Shown here one piece after another: positions 34,742 to 43,020 of a stretch of DNA of 64,000 nucleotides. The notes beneath the pieces are model-generated. The model saw only the letters and a list, made by a program, of their open reading frames with translations. It searched no databases and was not told where the DNA came from. The position numbers were made by a program, and so were the translations under genes. Where the stretch lies: assembly GCF_052180215.1 (NCBI RefSeq), contig NZ_CP197471.1, positions 3,320,001 to 3,384,000 of the forward strand, given 5' to 3'. This DNA is from Pseudoneobacillus sp052180215. GTDB taxonomy: Bacteria; Bacillota; Bacilli; Bacillales; Cytobacillaceae. Positions within the stretch are counted from its first letter, which is position 1. Each line of letters opens with the position of its first letter.

Positions 34742-35152
34742 TTAGGCTACTTTTATCGCTTTGCCAAATGGAACTCTTGGTAGGAAATCATCTGGAACTA
34801 ACCAAAACATTTCATAATCCACCGTTTCCATTTCTTCAGAAATAAAGCCGGTTACATCAGTAATATAAAATAGCGTATCGATATTCTCTTCTTTTGCCCA
34901 CTCAAGTACTAACGTATATGAAGATTTCCCATGTGTATAATATTTAATGGTGTCACTTTTTACAGGTGAGATATCTCTAATTTTGAAATCTGCTTGGACT
35001 AAAAGCGTATCCGGTTTTAGTTGTTCAAACAGTTTTACTATGTTATTAATAAGAATCGTTGGGACTTCACTACTGCTAGTGTCAACAGCTAAAGCAACCT
35101 TTTTTCCTTGACGTTGTTGTAGCATAGAAAGAAGTGTTTTATGCCATCTCAT
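34742..35152 (-). CDS. Free-standing VWA-like (DUF2201 C-terminal type) protein
   Basis: 136 aa. It resembles only the C-terminal VWA-like domain of the DUF2201/COG3864 putative metallopeptidases. The metal-ion-dependent adhesion (MIDAS) motif is present as D24-x-S26-x-S28 in VDTSSSEV, a third-ligand loop as GKSSYT (about 75-80), and the second acidic loop as FYITDVTGF (Asp99). The C-terminus PFGKAIKV also fits that family. The metallopeptidase domain is missing and no neighbour supplies it. The ATG at 35152 has AAAGGAG upstream, so it is a complete small gene and not a remnant. Its partner protein is unknown. Confidence 0.7.
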   Translation of the reverse strand: MRWHKTLLSMLQQRQGKKVALAVDTSSSEVPTILINNIVKLFEQLKPDTLLVQADFKIRDISPVKSDTIKYYTHGKSSYTLVLEWAKEENIDTLFYITDVTGFISEEMETVDYEMFWLVPDDFLPRVPFGKAIKVA

Positions 35153-35248
35153 ACGACCAACTCCTTTAATTAAATGAGCAAGCCATATTATTTTGAGTAT
35201 TAATCAAATCGTTTATGTTTGGTTAATAGCGGCAAAAACATTCCAGCT

Positions 35249-35761
35249 TTATAAGTCTTTCCTTAATTCCTTTACAACGTGTCCAAGCTCAGGAAGGATC
35301 AATTTATTCATGGCCAATTTAACGGCTCCTTGTGAACCTGGAGTTGAAAAGACAGCTTTATTTTGGATAACCCCCGCAACAGCTCTAGAAAGAATTGCAG
35401 CTGACCCTATATCTTCTTGGTAACTTAAAAACCTAAATAATTCTCCGAAACCACTAATTTCTTTATCAAACAATGGTTTTACCGTCTCAATGGTAACATC
35501 TCTTTTAGCGATACCTGTTCCGCCATTTATTAAAATAACATCAATATCAGAATTCTGACAGCCCGCTAAGACAGCTTCCTTAATGGGTTCCGCCTCGTCT
35601 TTTACGATGGTATAGTCGACTACTATATGCCCAGAAGTCTCTAATAGCTCCTTCATTAAGTGTCCGCTTTTATCCGTATCCATATTCCTGGTATCACTCA
35701 CTGTAATTATTTTACAATTGATAGATGATATAGCTGTTTTTTTATGATCTTGTAAACTCAT
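35249..35761 (-). CDS. moaB: Molybdenum cofactor biosynthesis protein MoaB
   Basis: 170-aa MogA/MoaB-type protein that adenylylates molybdopterin or assists in that step. The signature is INGGTGIAKRDVTIETVKPLFDKEI, with FSTPGSQGAVKLAM near the C-terminus. The second of two close ATG codons (35761) is chosen because TGGAGA is at a normal distance from it and touches the first (35767). No other moa genes are nearby, as in B. subtilis, where moaB lies alone next to ackA. It ends in a short inverted repeat at about 35190-35220. Confidence 0.92.
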   Translation of the reverse strand: MSLQDHKKTAISSINCKIITVSDTRNMDTDKSGHLMKELLETSGHIVVDYTIVKDEAEPIKEAVLAGCQNSDIDVILINGGTGIAKRDVTIETVKPLFDKEISGFGELFRFLSYQEDIGSAAILSRAVAGVIQNKAVFSTPGSQGAVKLAMNKLILPELGHVVKELRKDL

Positions 35762-35778
35762 TCTCATTCTCCATTTAT

Positions 35779-36618
35779 TTAAAATTGGCTGTCTTCTTTT
35801 TCTAACAAATATCGCATTTGATAATAGTGCTGTGCAAAGTCTGTCACTTTTCTTGTTAAGTAATAATTCGACCCTGCTCCTATCGCCATACTAACAAGTG
35901 GAATGCCTTGGAGATATTTTTTTCTGAAAGCTAAAATTGCCAAAGCCTTTAAAAGTTGTTTAAGGGGCTGCTCCATCCATGATACATCCGTTAATTTTTC
36001 ATTTCCTTCAAAAAAATAATCATGGGCATCATGTAATTCTCTTTTCAGTTCCTGCCAACCAGACATTTGCAAACGCGGAGGTAATGTCGCAAAATGGAAA
36101 ACTTTTAACGATGTCATCATTTCAAATGGCGTATTTACCTCAAACCCTGTGGACATCGCAATTAATTGAACAGCCCGAAGATTGATAACAGCCATAGCAG
36201 GAAGGTCAGCACCTAAAAGAATGGTCCCTCCTGTGCCTGAAAGTCCTCCTTGAGCAAATGAATAAAACCGATGTCTTGATACCTGTTGCTGAACAATATA
36301 GTTGATCTGATCAATTTCAAGTGTTCTTAAATCCGAAATGCTTTCTATTTGGGAATTAAACATTCTACCCGCAGTTAAAATTCTGTCTTTTGCATCCATT
36401 TGGAATTGAGTTCCTTGAATGAGGGCATGTAAGTGAAATAACCAATCATCCAACAAAGAAAAAAAACCAGCTTGTATTTCATTTGGCAGTAAAGAAAAGG
36501 CTTTTTCTATGTATTTCTCATATGTTAATTCGAAGTCATTGGGCTGGTAGCTTAATAATTTATTTTCCCATTCGATCAGTTTATTATTTTCCTTTTGATC
36601 CCGTTCATTCCAAGCCAT
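35779..36618 (-). CDS. EcsC-family protein
   Basis: 279 aa. It belongs to the EcsC family (the third protein of the EcsABC locus in B. subtilis gives the name), with the glycine-rich hydrophobic segment FAQGGLSGTGGTILLGADLPA at about residues 125-145 and a second amphipathic part near the C-terminus (GIPLVSMAIGAGSNYYLT). Function is not known. The ATG at 36618 follows AAGGTGG. It runs into moaB with an 11-base gap after its stop, so the two are probably one transcript. Confidence 0.85.
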   Translation of the reverse strand: MAWNERDQKENNKLIEWENKLLSYQPNDFELTYEKYIEKAFSLLPNEIQAGFFSLLDDWLFHLHALIQGTQFQMDAKDRILTAGRMFNSQIESISDLRTLEIDQINYIVQQQVSRHRFYSFAQGGLSGTGGTILLGADLPAMAVINLRAVQLIAMSTGFEVNTPFEMMTSLKVFHFATLPPRLQMSGWQELKRELHDAHDYFFEGNEKLTDVSWMEQPLKQLLKALAILAFRKKYLQGIPLVSMAIGAGSNYYLTRKVTDFAQHYYQMRYLLEKEDSQF

Positions 36619-36709
36619 GAATTGACCACCTTCCTAGGGTTTCATTTTCCTCCTAGTATAGCATAATATTCCAACTTATTTTAATGCAGAAAGCTTTTAA
36701 TAAAAGCAG

Positions 36710-36742
36710 AAAAGGCAAAGGTCTGATAAACCTTTGCCTTTT
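36710..36742 (-). terminator. Terminator of ackA
   Basis: Perfect 13-bp stem AAAAGGCAAAGGT/ACCTTTGCCTTTT with a 7-base loop, 7 bases past the ackA stop. A small second palindrome (GCTTTTAATAAAAGC) follows on the minus strand. Confidence 0.85.
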
Positions 36743-36748
36743 GAAAAA

Positions 36749-37936
36749 TTAAAGTGATAATCGGACAACATCACGAGCAATCATGACTTCTTCATTTGTA
36801 GGAATCACAATTACTTTTACTGGTGAATGAGGATAATTAATAAATCTCTCTTTACCACGAACCTTATTAAGAGCAGGGTCCCAATAAACACCCATAAATT
36901 CTAATCCTTTTAAGACTCTAGCACGGATAACATCACTATTTTCACCAATTCCTGCAGTGAAAATAATGGCATCTACCCCAAACATTCTTGCAGCATAAGA
37001 TCCGATATACTTATGAATACGGTTTGCAAATACCTCAAGGGCTAATTCTGCGCGCGGATTCCCTTCAGAAGCTAGTACTTCAATATCTCGTAAATCACTA
37101 GATAAGCCAGATACACCTAGCATTCCACTCTTTTTATTTAAAACATCTAATACTTCATCAGCTGATAATCCCGTTTTCTCCATAATATATGGAATTAAAG
37201 CTGGGTCAATATTACCGGAACGAGTTCCCATTGTTACCCCGGCTAATGGAGTGAAGCCCATTGAGGTATCAATGGATTTACCACCCTCGATAGCTGCAAT
37301 ACTAGCTCCATTACCTAAATGACATGAAATCAGTCTTATTTGTTCTAGTGGTCTTCCTAAAAGATCAGCCGCACGTTGTGAAACATACTTATGTGATGTA
37401 CCATGGAAGCCGTATTTACGAATACCATATTTTTCATAATATTCATAAGGTAAGCTATATAGGAAAGAGCTCTCTGGCATCGTTTGATGAAAGGCTGTGT
37501 CAAATACTGCAATGGCTGGTACAGATGGAAGTACATTTTGAAAAGCTTTAATTCCCGTAATATTCGCTGGGTTATGAAGTGGAGCTAACTCAGATAGATT
37601 TTCAATTTGAGCTAAAACTTCATCATTAATCAATACGGAATCTGTAAAAAGTTCTCCCCCATGCACGACACGGTGTCCAATCCCTTCAATTTCATCTAAA
37701 GATTGAATGATACCTAGATTTGTTAGTTTATCTAATAACATTTTAACGGCTATTTCATGATCAGGAATATCTAATGTTTCTTTTTGTTTTTCACCATGTA
37801 CAGTAATTGTAAAAATGGAATCTGGTAAACCAATACGTTCGACAATTCCATTCGTAATGACTTCTTCACTCGGCATTTCAAATAACTGGAATTTCAAAGA
37901 AGAACTACCAGCATTGATTGCTATTACTTTTGCCAT
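36749..37936 (-). CDS. ackA: Acetate kinase
   Basis: Makes ATP and acetate from acetyl phosphate in overflow metabolism. 395 aa, as in B. subtilis. Motifs: INAGSSSLKFQLF at the N-terminus, the catalytic Asp and His in FDTAFHQTMP and FHGTSHKYVS, ISCHLGNGASI, and FTAGIGENSD for ATP binding. The ATG at 37936 follows AAGGAG. The upstream region has a promoter and a cre site placed as in B. subtilis, where CcpA activates ackA. Confidence 0.98.
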   Translation of the reverse strand: MAKVIAINAGSSSLKFQLFEMPSEEVITNGIVERIGLPDSIFTITVHGEKQKETLDIPDHEIAVKMLLDKLTNLGIIQSLDEIEGIGHRVVHGGELFTDSVLINDEVLAQIENLSELAPLHNPANITGIKAFQNVLPSVPAIAVFDTAFHQTMPESSFLYSLPYEYYEKYGIRKYGFHGTSHKYVSQRAADLLGRPLEQIRLISCHLGNGASIAAIEGGKSIDTSMGFTPLAGVTMGTRSGNIDPALIPYIMEKTGLSADEVLDVLNKKSGMLGVSGLSSDLRDIEVLASEGNPRAELALEVFANRIHKYIGSYAARMFGVDAIIFTAGIGENSDVIRARVLKGLEFMGVYWDPALNKVRGKERFINYPHSPVKVIVIPTNEEVMIARDVVRLSL

Positions 37937-38019
37937 AAGACTTTCTCTCCTTTATGTTTACACTAAATCAAAGACCATACTTCTTTATATTCTTTCCTTT
38001 TTCTAACTCACAATTCAAC

Positions 38020-38048
38020 ATTAAAACACTGTCTTAGCAACAATTCAA
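38020..38048 (-). promoter_or_regulatory. Sigma-A promoter of ackA
   Basis: On the minus strand TTGAAT (38043-38048), a 17-base spacer and TTTAAT (38020-38025). The start point would be near 38013. Confidence 0.55.
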
Positions 38049-38062
38049 TCCATACCTCTCTG

Positions 38063-38077
38063 TAATAACGCTTACAT
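38063..38077 (-). promoter_or_regulatory. cre site upstream of the ackA promoter
   Basis: On the minus strand ATGTAAGCGTTATTA matches the cre consensus at 14 of 15 positions. Its centre is about 57 bases upstream of the predicted transcription start, the same place as the activating cre of B. subtilis ackA. Confidence 0.6.
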
Positions 38078-38128
38078 GAAAATGTAATTATTTTCTGATA
38101 CTCTGTATCTTATGAATAGTTTAATAAT

Positions 38129-38164
38129 AACAAAACAGACCTTCCACCGAAGGTCTGTTTTGTT
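38129..38164 (-). terminator. Terminator of ytxK
   Basis: Perfect 16-bp stem (AACAAAACAGACCTTC and its complement) with the loop CACC, 5 bases past the ytxK stop. Confidence 0.8.
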
Positions 38165-38169
38165 ACAAT

Positions 38170-39156
38170 TTATTGTTTATTTTCATTAATCCAAGTTTCA
38201 ATTTGGATTAAAATTTTATCCATTGCTTGGATACTAGATAGACTTGGCAAATTAACTAACAATGCTTCCTTTGGAGGTTGAATATTTTCTCCTTTTTTCT
38301 GGAGAATTAAAATACTCTTAGCAGCATTTTTGTTTTGAAACATATTTAATGGTAATTGCAATAATCCTTGAATAATGACTTTCTCTTTAAAAAACTCTCT
38401 TAATTTAGGTGCTTCATCACTTTCAAATAACCCGTTCGGTACGACAAAGAATAAGTAGCCCCCAGGCTTTATATGCTTCACACTTTGTTCCATTAAAAGA
38501 TGATGTGCATAAGAGTGACCATTTTCTGCTCTTAATTCATAATCCATAGCACGAACATCATTTGGGTAATAGCCAACCGGTAAATCACTAATCACTACAT
38601 CAACTGGATCAACAAACAATGGTTCTAAGCTGTCTTGGTTATAAAACTCAACAGGATGCTTTTGTAAATTTGCATTAATATAAGATAATTTTATTAATAA
38701 ATCATCTACATCAATCCCAATGGAATCGATTTCTTTGTTTAATTGATTGTTTAAAACGGCTGTTAAAAGATTTCCCGTCCCAACAGCTGGATCCATCATT
38801 CGGAAAGCTGAATTTGTCATAAATTTTTGTACCAGAAATCCAATTAAAATGCCAACAGAGTCCGGAGTCATTTGATGATTAGGTTGGGCACTTTCCTTCA
38901 TCCCTTTTAAAATAACGAGTTGGAATGCTTTTCTTATTTCTTCATTTGTAAAACCTTCTACATTTAATTCATTATATTTTTTTTCGAGTTTTTTACTCGC
39001 AAATTCGCTTACATCTTCTTGAAGAATCGTGCCTTCAAAGAGATTTTCCCCTGTCTCAGCCAGTGCTTCTAAATAGGTAATAGATAGTTCTTCTTGCAGG
39101 ATTAAAGCTGTTTCGTTTAAAAGTGTAAATAATGTTTCTACTGGAGAAATTTTCAA
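38170..39156 (-). CDS. ytxK: Class I SAM-dependent methyltransferase YtxK
   Basis: 328 aa, related to the modification subunits of type I restriction enzymes. An N-terminal helical part (about 1-85) is followed by a SAM-binding domain with motif I DPAVGTGNLL (about residues 122-131) and a motif IV written SDLPVGYY where DNA adenine methylases normally have NPPF or NPPY. The Asn to Ser/Asp change makes DNA adenine methylation doubtful. There is no specificity or restriction subunit nearby. The start is a TTG at 39156 with GGAGG eight bases upstream. It lies between ackA and tpx as in B. subtilis. Confidence 0.88.
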   Translation of the reverse strand: MKISPVETLFTLLNETALILQEELSITYLEALAETGENLFEGTILQEDVSEFASKKLEKKYNELNVEGFTNEEIRKAFQLVILKGMKESAQPNHQMTPDSVGILIGFLVQKFMTNSAFRMMDPAVGTGNLLTAVLNNQLNKEIDSIGIDVDDLLIKLSYINANLQKHPVEFYNQDSLEPLFVDPVDVVISDLPVGYYPNDVRAMDYELRAENGHSYAHHLLMEQSVKHIKPGGYLFFVVPNGLFESDEAPKLREFFKEKVIIQGLLQLPLNMFQNKNAAKSILILQKKGENIQPPKEALLVNLPSLSSIQAMDKILIQIETWINENKQ

Positions 39157-39226
39157 AACTTCGTCCTCCCTGTCTCACGTCTCTATCTCATTTTAGCCCA
39201 TGTTCCTATTTTTTAAAATAGCAAAG

Positions 39227-39248
39227 GGCCCCGGCTAACCGAGGCCCA
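39227..39248 (-). terminator. Terminator of tpx, beyond repeat copy 3
   Basis: GGGCC-C-CGG pairs with CCG-A-GGCCC around CTAA; a T-rich stretch follows on the minus strand. As it lies past repeat copy 3, the repeat should be part of the tpx mRNA. Confidence 0.65.
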
Positions 39249-39261
39249 GCTTATCTTTTTC

Positions 39262-39394
39262 ACTTCGAGAATTGTCTAGCTGCAGCGCCTAGCCCCTCGA
39301 GGTCAAATAACCTCTAGCGTAAGAAGTCAAAGTTCAAACTTCTTACGCTAGAGAACATTTGCTTGTCGGGGCTAACCAAGGCGCTTCCGCTTTT
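39262..39394 (-). repeat. Dispersed hairpin element, copy 3 (inverted)
   Basis: Reverse complement of the copies at 3421 and 33932. In the common orientation the core stem is CTCTAGCGTAAGAAGTT, which pairs with the other arm through one G-T pair. Copies 1 and 3 share extra sequence at the right end (AGCTAGACAATT and CGAAGT). It starts 6 bases past the tpx stop. Confidence 0.9.
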
Positions 39395-39399
39395 CTATT

Positions 39400-39900
39400 T
39401 TACTTCGCTTGTTTAGCAGCTTCAATAGCAGCTTCGTAATTTGGGTGATCTGTTGCTTCAGGTACATATTCTACATATGTAACTGTATCAGTAGAATCCA
39501 CAACAAATACAGCACGTGTTAATAAACGAAGTTCTTTGATTGCAACGCCGTAGGCTTCCCCAAAAGATAGTTCACGGTGGTCTGATAGAGTTTGTACGTT
39601 TTCAATTCCAGCCGCTCCGCACCAACGCTTTTGAGCAAATGGTAAATCAACGCTCACAGTTAAAACTTTTACATTATCAAGTTGAGAAGCAGCTTCATTA
39701 AATCTACGAACCTCTGCATCACAAACTCCAGTGTCAATAGAAGGAACGGAAGCGATTAAACGAACTTGTCCTTTTGTGCTCTCAAGAGTTACTTCTGATA
39801 AATCATTCGCTAATACTTTAAAGTTCGGTGCTTTGTCCCCTACTTTTACTTCTGTAGCAGGTAAAGTAATTGGGTTCCCCTTAAATGTTACATTTGCCAT
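39400..39900 (-). CDS. tpx: Thiol peroxidase
   Basis: 166-aa atypical 2-Cys peroxiredoxin that reduces peroxides. The peroxidatic Cys is in SVPSIDTGVCDAEVRRF with the conserved Thr and Arg, and the resolving Cys is in AQKRWCGAAGI. N-terminal MANVTFKGNPITLPATEVKVG is typical. The ATG at 39900 follows AGGAGG. The stop is only a few bases from repeat copy 3, with the terminator beyond. Confidence 0.97.
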   Translation of the reverse strand: MANVTFKGNPITLPATEVKVGDKAPNFKVLANDLSEVTLESTKGQVRLIASVPSIDTGVCDAEVRRFNEAASQLDNVKVLTVSVDLPFAQKRWCGAAGIENVQTLSDHRELSFGEAYGVAIKELRLLTRAVFVVDSTDTVTYVEYVPEATDHPNYEAAIEAAKQAK

Positions 39901-40029
39901 TTATTTCATCCTCCTAGTTCGTATGTACAATCTAAATCATAACTTTTCAATCTATAATTTGCAAAAATATGAACTTATTTTCCAACAAAAAAGTTAACCT
40001 CCCATTTCCGGTTGGTTAACCTTTTACCA

Positions 40030-40533
40030 TTAGATATCTAAATCTTGTTTAGGACCATCATAGGATTGCTTTCCCTGATTTCCATTTTGTTGATTATTTT
40101 GTTGTTCACTATTCTTTTTAGCAAACATTTGCTGAACCTTTTCAACGGCTTGTGGAGCTAAATCTAATATTTTTTCTAATAAATGAGTGCTTTCGTCAAG
40201 ATGAAGCATTTTAACACCGTGTGAATTTACAATTAAGAAAGCGATTGGGGTTATCGATACTCCTCCACCGCTACCTCCACCAAAAGGATGTTGCTTTTGG
40301 CCCTGTCCTTGACCTTGACCCTGGCCTTGTCCTTGTCCGTGTGAGGAGCCTCCACCATCTAGAACAAATTCACTTCCACCTGCAGCAAATCCGAACCCAA
40401 CCTTTGAAACAGTAAGGATGACACTTCCATCTGGAGTTTCAACTGGATCACCAATGATGGTATTTACATCAATCATTTCTTTTAAACTTTCCATTGCTGT
40501 TGTCATTAATCCTTGGATTGGATGGTCAGACAT
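40030..40533 (-). CDS. ytfJ: GerW-family sporulation protein YtfJ
   Basis: 167 aa. Starts with the family core HPIQGLMTTAMESLKEMIDVNTIIGDPVETPDGS, and the second conserved part is VSITPIAFLIVNSHGVKMLHL. In B. subtilis YtfJ (GerW) is a forespore product needed for L-alanine germination. Between the two halves (about residues 68-84) this copy has a run of Gly-Gln dipeptides encoded by a six-base tandem repeat, then a Gly-rich turn. The C-terminus is Gln/Asn-rich. The ATG at 40533 follows GAGGAGG. It is downstream of ytfI. Confidence 0.93.
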   Translation of the reverse strand: MSDHPIQGLMTTAMESLKEMIDVNTIIGDPVETPDGSVILTVSKVGFGFAAGGSEFVLDGGGSSHGQGQGQGQGQGQGQKQHPFGGGSGGGVSITPIAFLIVNSHGVKMLHLDESTHLLEKILDLAPQAVEKVQQMFAKKNSEQQNNQQNGNQGKQSYDGPKQDLDI

Positions 40534-40560
40534 ATTAGCTTCCTCCTCAATTAAACAGAT

Positions 40561-41247
40561 TTAAGCATGTTCTTTTGATAAAACTGATTGCTGCTTGGTT
40601 TCAAAATGAGGGCGTCCGCCTTTCCAAAATTTAATCAGTTTTATTCCTGCTAACATAGCTTGCCCGATTCGAAATTGAAACATACATCTAAACCTAGTTT
40701 GATTAACAGTTTGCTGGAAATAAGGTGTAACGGTCATTCTAGGCATATCTTTAAGTTTCATATAGTGACTGATTAAACCAACGATGCTTCCTTTAAGAGC
40801 CCAAATTGCACCGGTAAGCACACCCGTATACATTGCATCACCTACACCAATAACCGAATGCCATTCTACCTTTTTCACTTTCACTTTTGTTAAAAAATGT
40901 TTAACAATAGAATGCAATCCAACTACATGTTCAAGTAATCGTTTGGCATTTCGAAGACTCCTCTGAATATCATTTTCCGTCACTTGCTTAACCTCTTCTT
41001 TAGATGTTTTTTCATTCTTACCTTTTTTGGTTTTATCTTCATAAATAATGGAAGGGGAATTGTCATCTATTTTTATGAGTGGTATGTCTTTTTTATATTT
41101 TATAAGTCCGAACCAAATTTTAAATTCTAGTTTTAAATGGTCATTATCATTCCCATGATAAAAATCTAAAATAATGGTTAATTTAGTCCAAATAATGGTA
41201 ATAATGATGATCAAAAGGATTATAAGAGCTATAATTAGCCATTTCAT
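40561..41247 (-). CDS. ytfI: DUF2953 protein YtfI
   Basis: 228 aa. An N-terminal membrane helix (about 3-22) is followed by a short beta-rich part, a Lys-rich linker (about 72-85), an amphipathic region and a second hydrophobic patch around residues 135-160. It matches the DUF2953 family in size and context, always next to ytfJ; the function is unknown, though the pairing suggests a role in sporulation. I place the start at the ATG at 41247, ten bases after AAAGGG; a GTG at 41256 is too close to that site. Confidence 0.8.
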   Translation of the reverse strand: MKWLIIALIILLIIIITIIWTKLTIILDFYHGNDNDHLKLEFKIWFGLIKYKKDIPLIKIDDNSPSIIYEDKTKKGKNEKTSKEEVKQVTENDIQRSLRNAKRLLEHVVGLHSIVKHFLTKVKVKKVEWHSVIGVGDAMYTGVLTGAIWALKGSIVGLISHYMKLKDMPRMTVTPYFQQTVNQTRFRCMFQFRIGQAMLAGIKLIKFWKGGRPHFETKQQSVLSKEHA

Positions 41248-41295
41248 TTGATTCACACCCTTTCAGCCTTATTTTCTACTGAAAGAAAAAAAATA

Positions 41296-41321
41296 AACCT
41301 ATTAACATGTGTTAATAGGTT
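41296..41321 (-). terminator. Terminator of sppA-yteJ
   Basis: Perfect 12-bp stem AACCTATTAACA/TGTTAATAGGTT with a 2-base loop and a long T-run on the minus strand (41282-41295). Confidence 0.88.
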
Positions 41322-41335
41322 AAAATACTGCTCGT

Positions 41336-41827
41336 TTAAGATTCATGAACCACACTTGTGTCAGAAAAAAGGTCGTGTAGTCCTTGCTTTTTGGGAAGAA
41401 ACGCTGTGACAATATATCCGATGACAATAGTTGCTGAAATAAAACGTCCAATCCATTCTCGGAAAAGGACCGTACTCCACGTTAATTTTGAATCATGAAG
41501 GGAAATGACTTTTAGGCCGAATACCATTTTCCCTAATGTTTGCCCAAAGAACCTTGTCATTAGGACGAAGTATGTGTAAAAGATAATCGCTGTTGTGATA
41601 GAAATCGGCGCAAACAGATTTGATTCTGATAAAGGAATATCAAGAAAACGAAAAATCGGATTGACAATAATTCGGTCGATACTCCCAATGACAATTAGAT
41701 CGAGTAAATAAGCCCAAAATCTCATCCAGAATCCTGCAAAACGTAATGGACGAACTACCTCTGTTTCTAAGTACGAATCCTCCTGGGAGGCAACTGATGG
41801 CTGATCTACAGTTTGATTGTTTTCCAT
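41336..41827 (-). CDS. yteJ: RDD-family membrane protein YteJ
   Basis: 163 aa. The RDD domain (about 28-155) has the signature Arg in RPLRFAGFWMRFWAYLLDLIVIG, Asp in LLDL, and a later GQTLGKMVFGLKVI. Three hydrophobic segments. RDD proteins have been proposed as transporters or partners of transporters. The ATG at 41827 follows GGAGG. The stop of sppA is 12 bases upstream, so sppA and yteJ form an operon as in B. subtilis. Confidence 0.9.
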   Translation of the reverse strand: MENNQTVDQPSVASQEDSYLETEVVRPLRFAGFWMRFWAYLLDLIVIGSIDRIIVNPIFRFLDIPLSESNLFAPISITTAIIFYTYFVLMTRFFGQTLGKMVFGLKVISLHDSKLTWSTVLFREWIGRFISATIVIGYIVTAFLPKKQGLHDLFSDTSVVHES

Positions 41828-41839
41828 TGTTGGTCCTCC

Positions 41840-42853
41840 TTATTCTGAATATAAATACATAAGTCTTGGAGAATTTGTTTTTGAAAGTAATTTCATTAAA
41901 CTAGTCATTTCCAAATCTTCACCGACTATTTTTTTAGCACTCATACTAAAGAGGGAACCGAATCCAAAGTCCTCGCTATAACGAACAACCTGAGCATCTT
42001 TTATTTTTAAATCTTTTTTCATGGTATCGACAACATCATTGAAGTAGCCAAATCCATCTATTAAGTTTAATTCTTTGGCTTGTCTGCCATCATAAATTCT
42101 ACCATCAGCAATTTCTTTCACTTTTACAGGAGAGATATGTCGTCCTTCTGAAATAACTTTAACAAAGCCCTCGTAGGAATTATTAATCATGGTTTGCAAA
42201 ATAGCCTTTTCTTCTGCTGTCATTTCTCGTGTTGGACTCATAATGTCTTTATAAGGACCGCTTTTAATGGTAACAAAATCAACCCCGTATTTTTTGGCTA
42301 GCCCTTCATAATTCATTCCATGCATAATGACACCAAGTGAACCCGTTAAGGTTTCAGGGCTAGCAAAAATCTTCTTTGCTGGTGTAGAAATATAATATCC
42401 ACCTGAAGCTGCCATGGAACCCATTGAGATATAGACCGGCTTCTTTGTTTCTTCCTGAATTTCAACAATTCTATCATGTATCTCGGCACTCTCCACCACT
42501 CCACCACCTGGAGAGTTTACCCGAATAATAATACCTTTTACGGAGTCATCATTCTTTACTTGATCTAATTTCTCCAAGAACGAACGATGATTGTACCCGG
42601 GACTTTCAAAAAAGGAACCTACATCTCCACCCGTATCCTGGATGACACCATCTACCTCTAGAACAGCGATTTTTTCCATTTCGTTCCCTTTATCTATTAC
42701 TTCCTCCATAAACTTTTCTTCATTTACAGAGAAAATATCACTAAATGACTTTTCAATATCATTGAAAGCAAAAGAAGATAAAGCATTAATAATAATAGAA
42801 AATACAAATAGTCCTGCTGCAATCCCTAAAGCAGCCCAACGTTTACCGTTCAT
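41840..42853 (-). CDS. sppA: Signal peptide peptidase SppA
   Basis: 337-aa membrane serine protease that cleaves leftover signal peptides. An N-terminal transmembrane helix (about 5-28) leads to the ClpP-like catalytic domain, with catalytic Ser150 in SMAASGGYY and Lys202 in SGPYKDIMSPT, spaced 52 residues apart as in B. subtilis. In B. subtilis sppA also confers resistance to some lantibiotics. The ATG at 42853 follows AAGGAGG. It is divergent from the NAD kinase gene. Confidence 0.95.
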   Translation of the reverse strand: MNGKRWAALGIAAGLFVFSIIINALSSFAFNDIEKSFSDIFSVNEEKFMEEVIDKGNEMEKIAVLEVDGVIQDTGGDVGSFFESPGYNHRSFLEKLDQVKNDDSVKGIIIRVNSPGGGVVESAEIHDRIVEIQEETKKPVYISMGSMAASGGYYISTPAKKIFASPETLTGSLGVIMHGMNYEGLAKKYGVDFVTIKSGPYKDIMSPTREMTAEEKAILQTMINNSYEGFVKVISEGRHISPVKVKEIADGRIYDGRQAKELNLIDGFGYFNDVVDTMKKDLKIKDAQVVRYSEDFGFGSLFSMSAKKIVGEDLEMTSLMKLLSKTNSPRLMYLYSE

Positions 42854-43020
42854 TTATAAACCTCCTTGTTCAAATAACTGTCACTTTATTATGTACGAAC
42901 ACGCTTTAAAAAAGTTTTCAAAACATGCTAAACTTAATTCAATCATCAATTATTATGTAAATCAATAGAAACTCGGTAAAATAATGGAATTAATTTCAAA
43001 GAAGGTTGGAGGAATTCGTA

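Noticed and set aside
38170..39156. Type I restriction-modification system
   Set aside because: YtxK resembles an HsdM subunit, but there is no specificity or restriction gene, and the catalytic motif is altered. The gene belongs to the conserved ackA-ytxK-tpx group.
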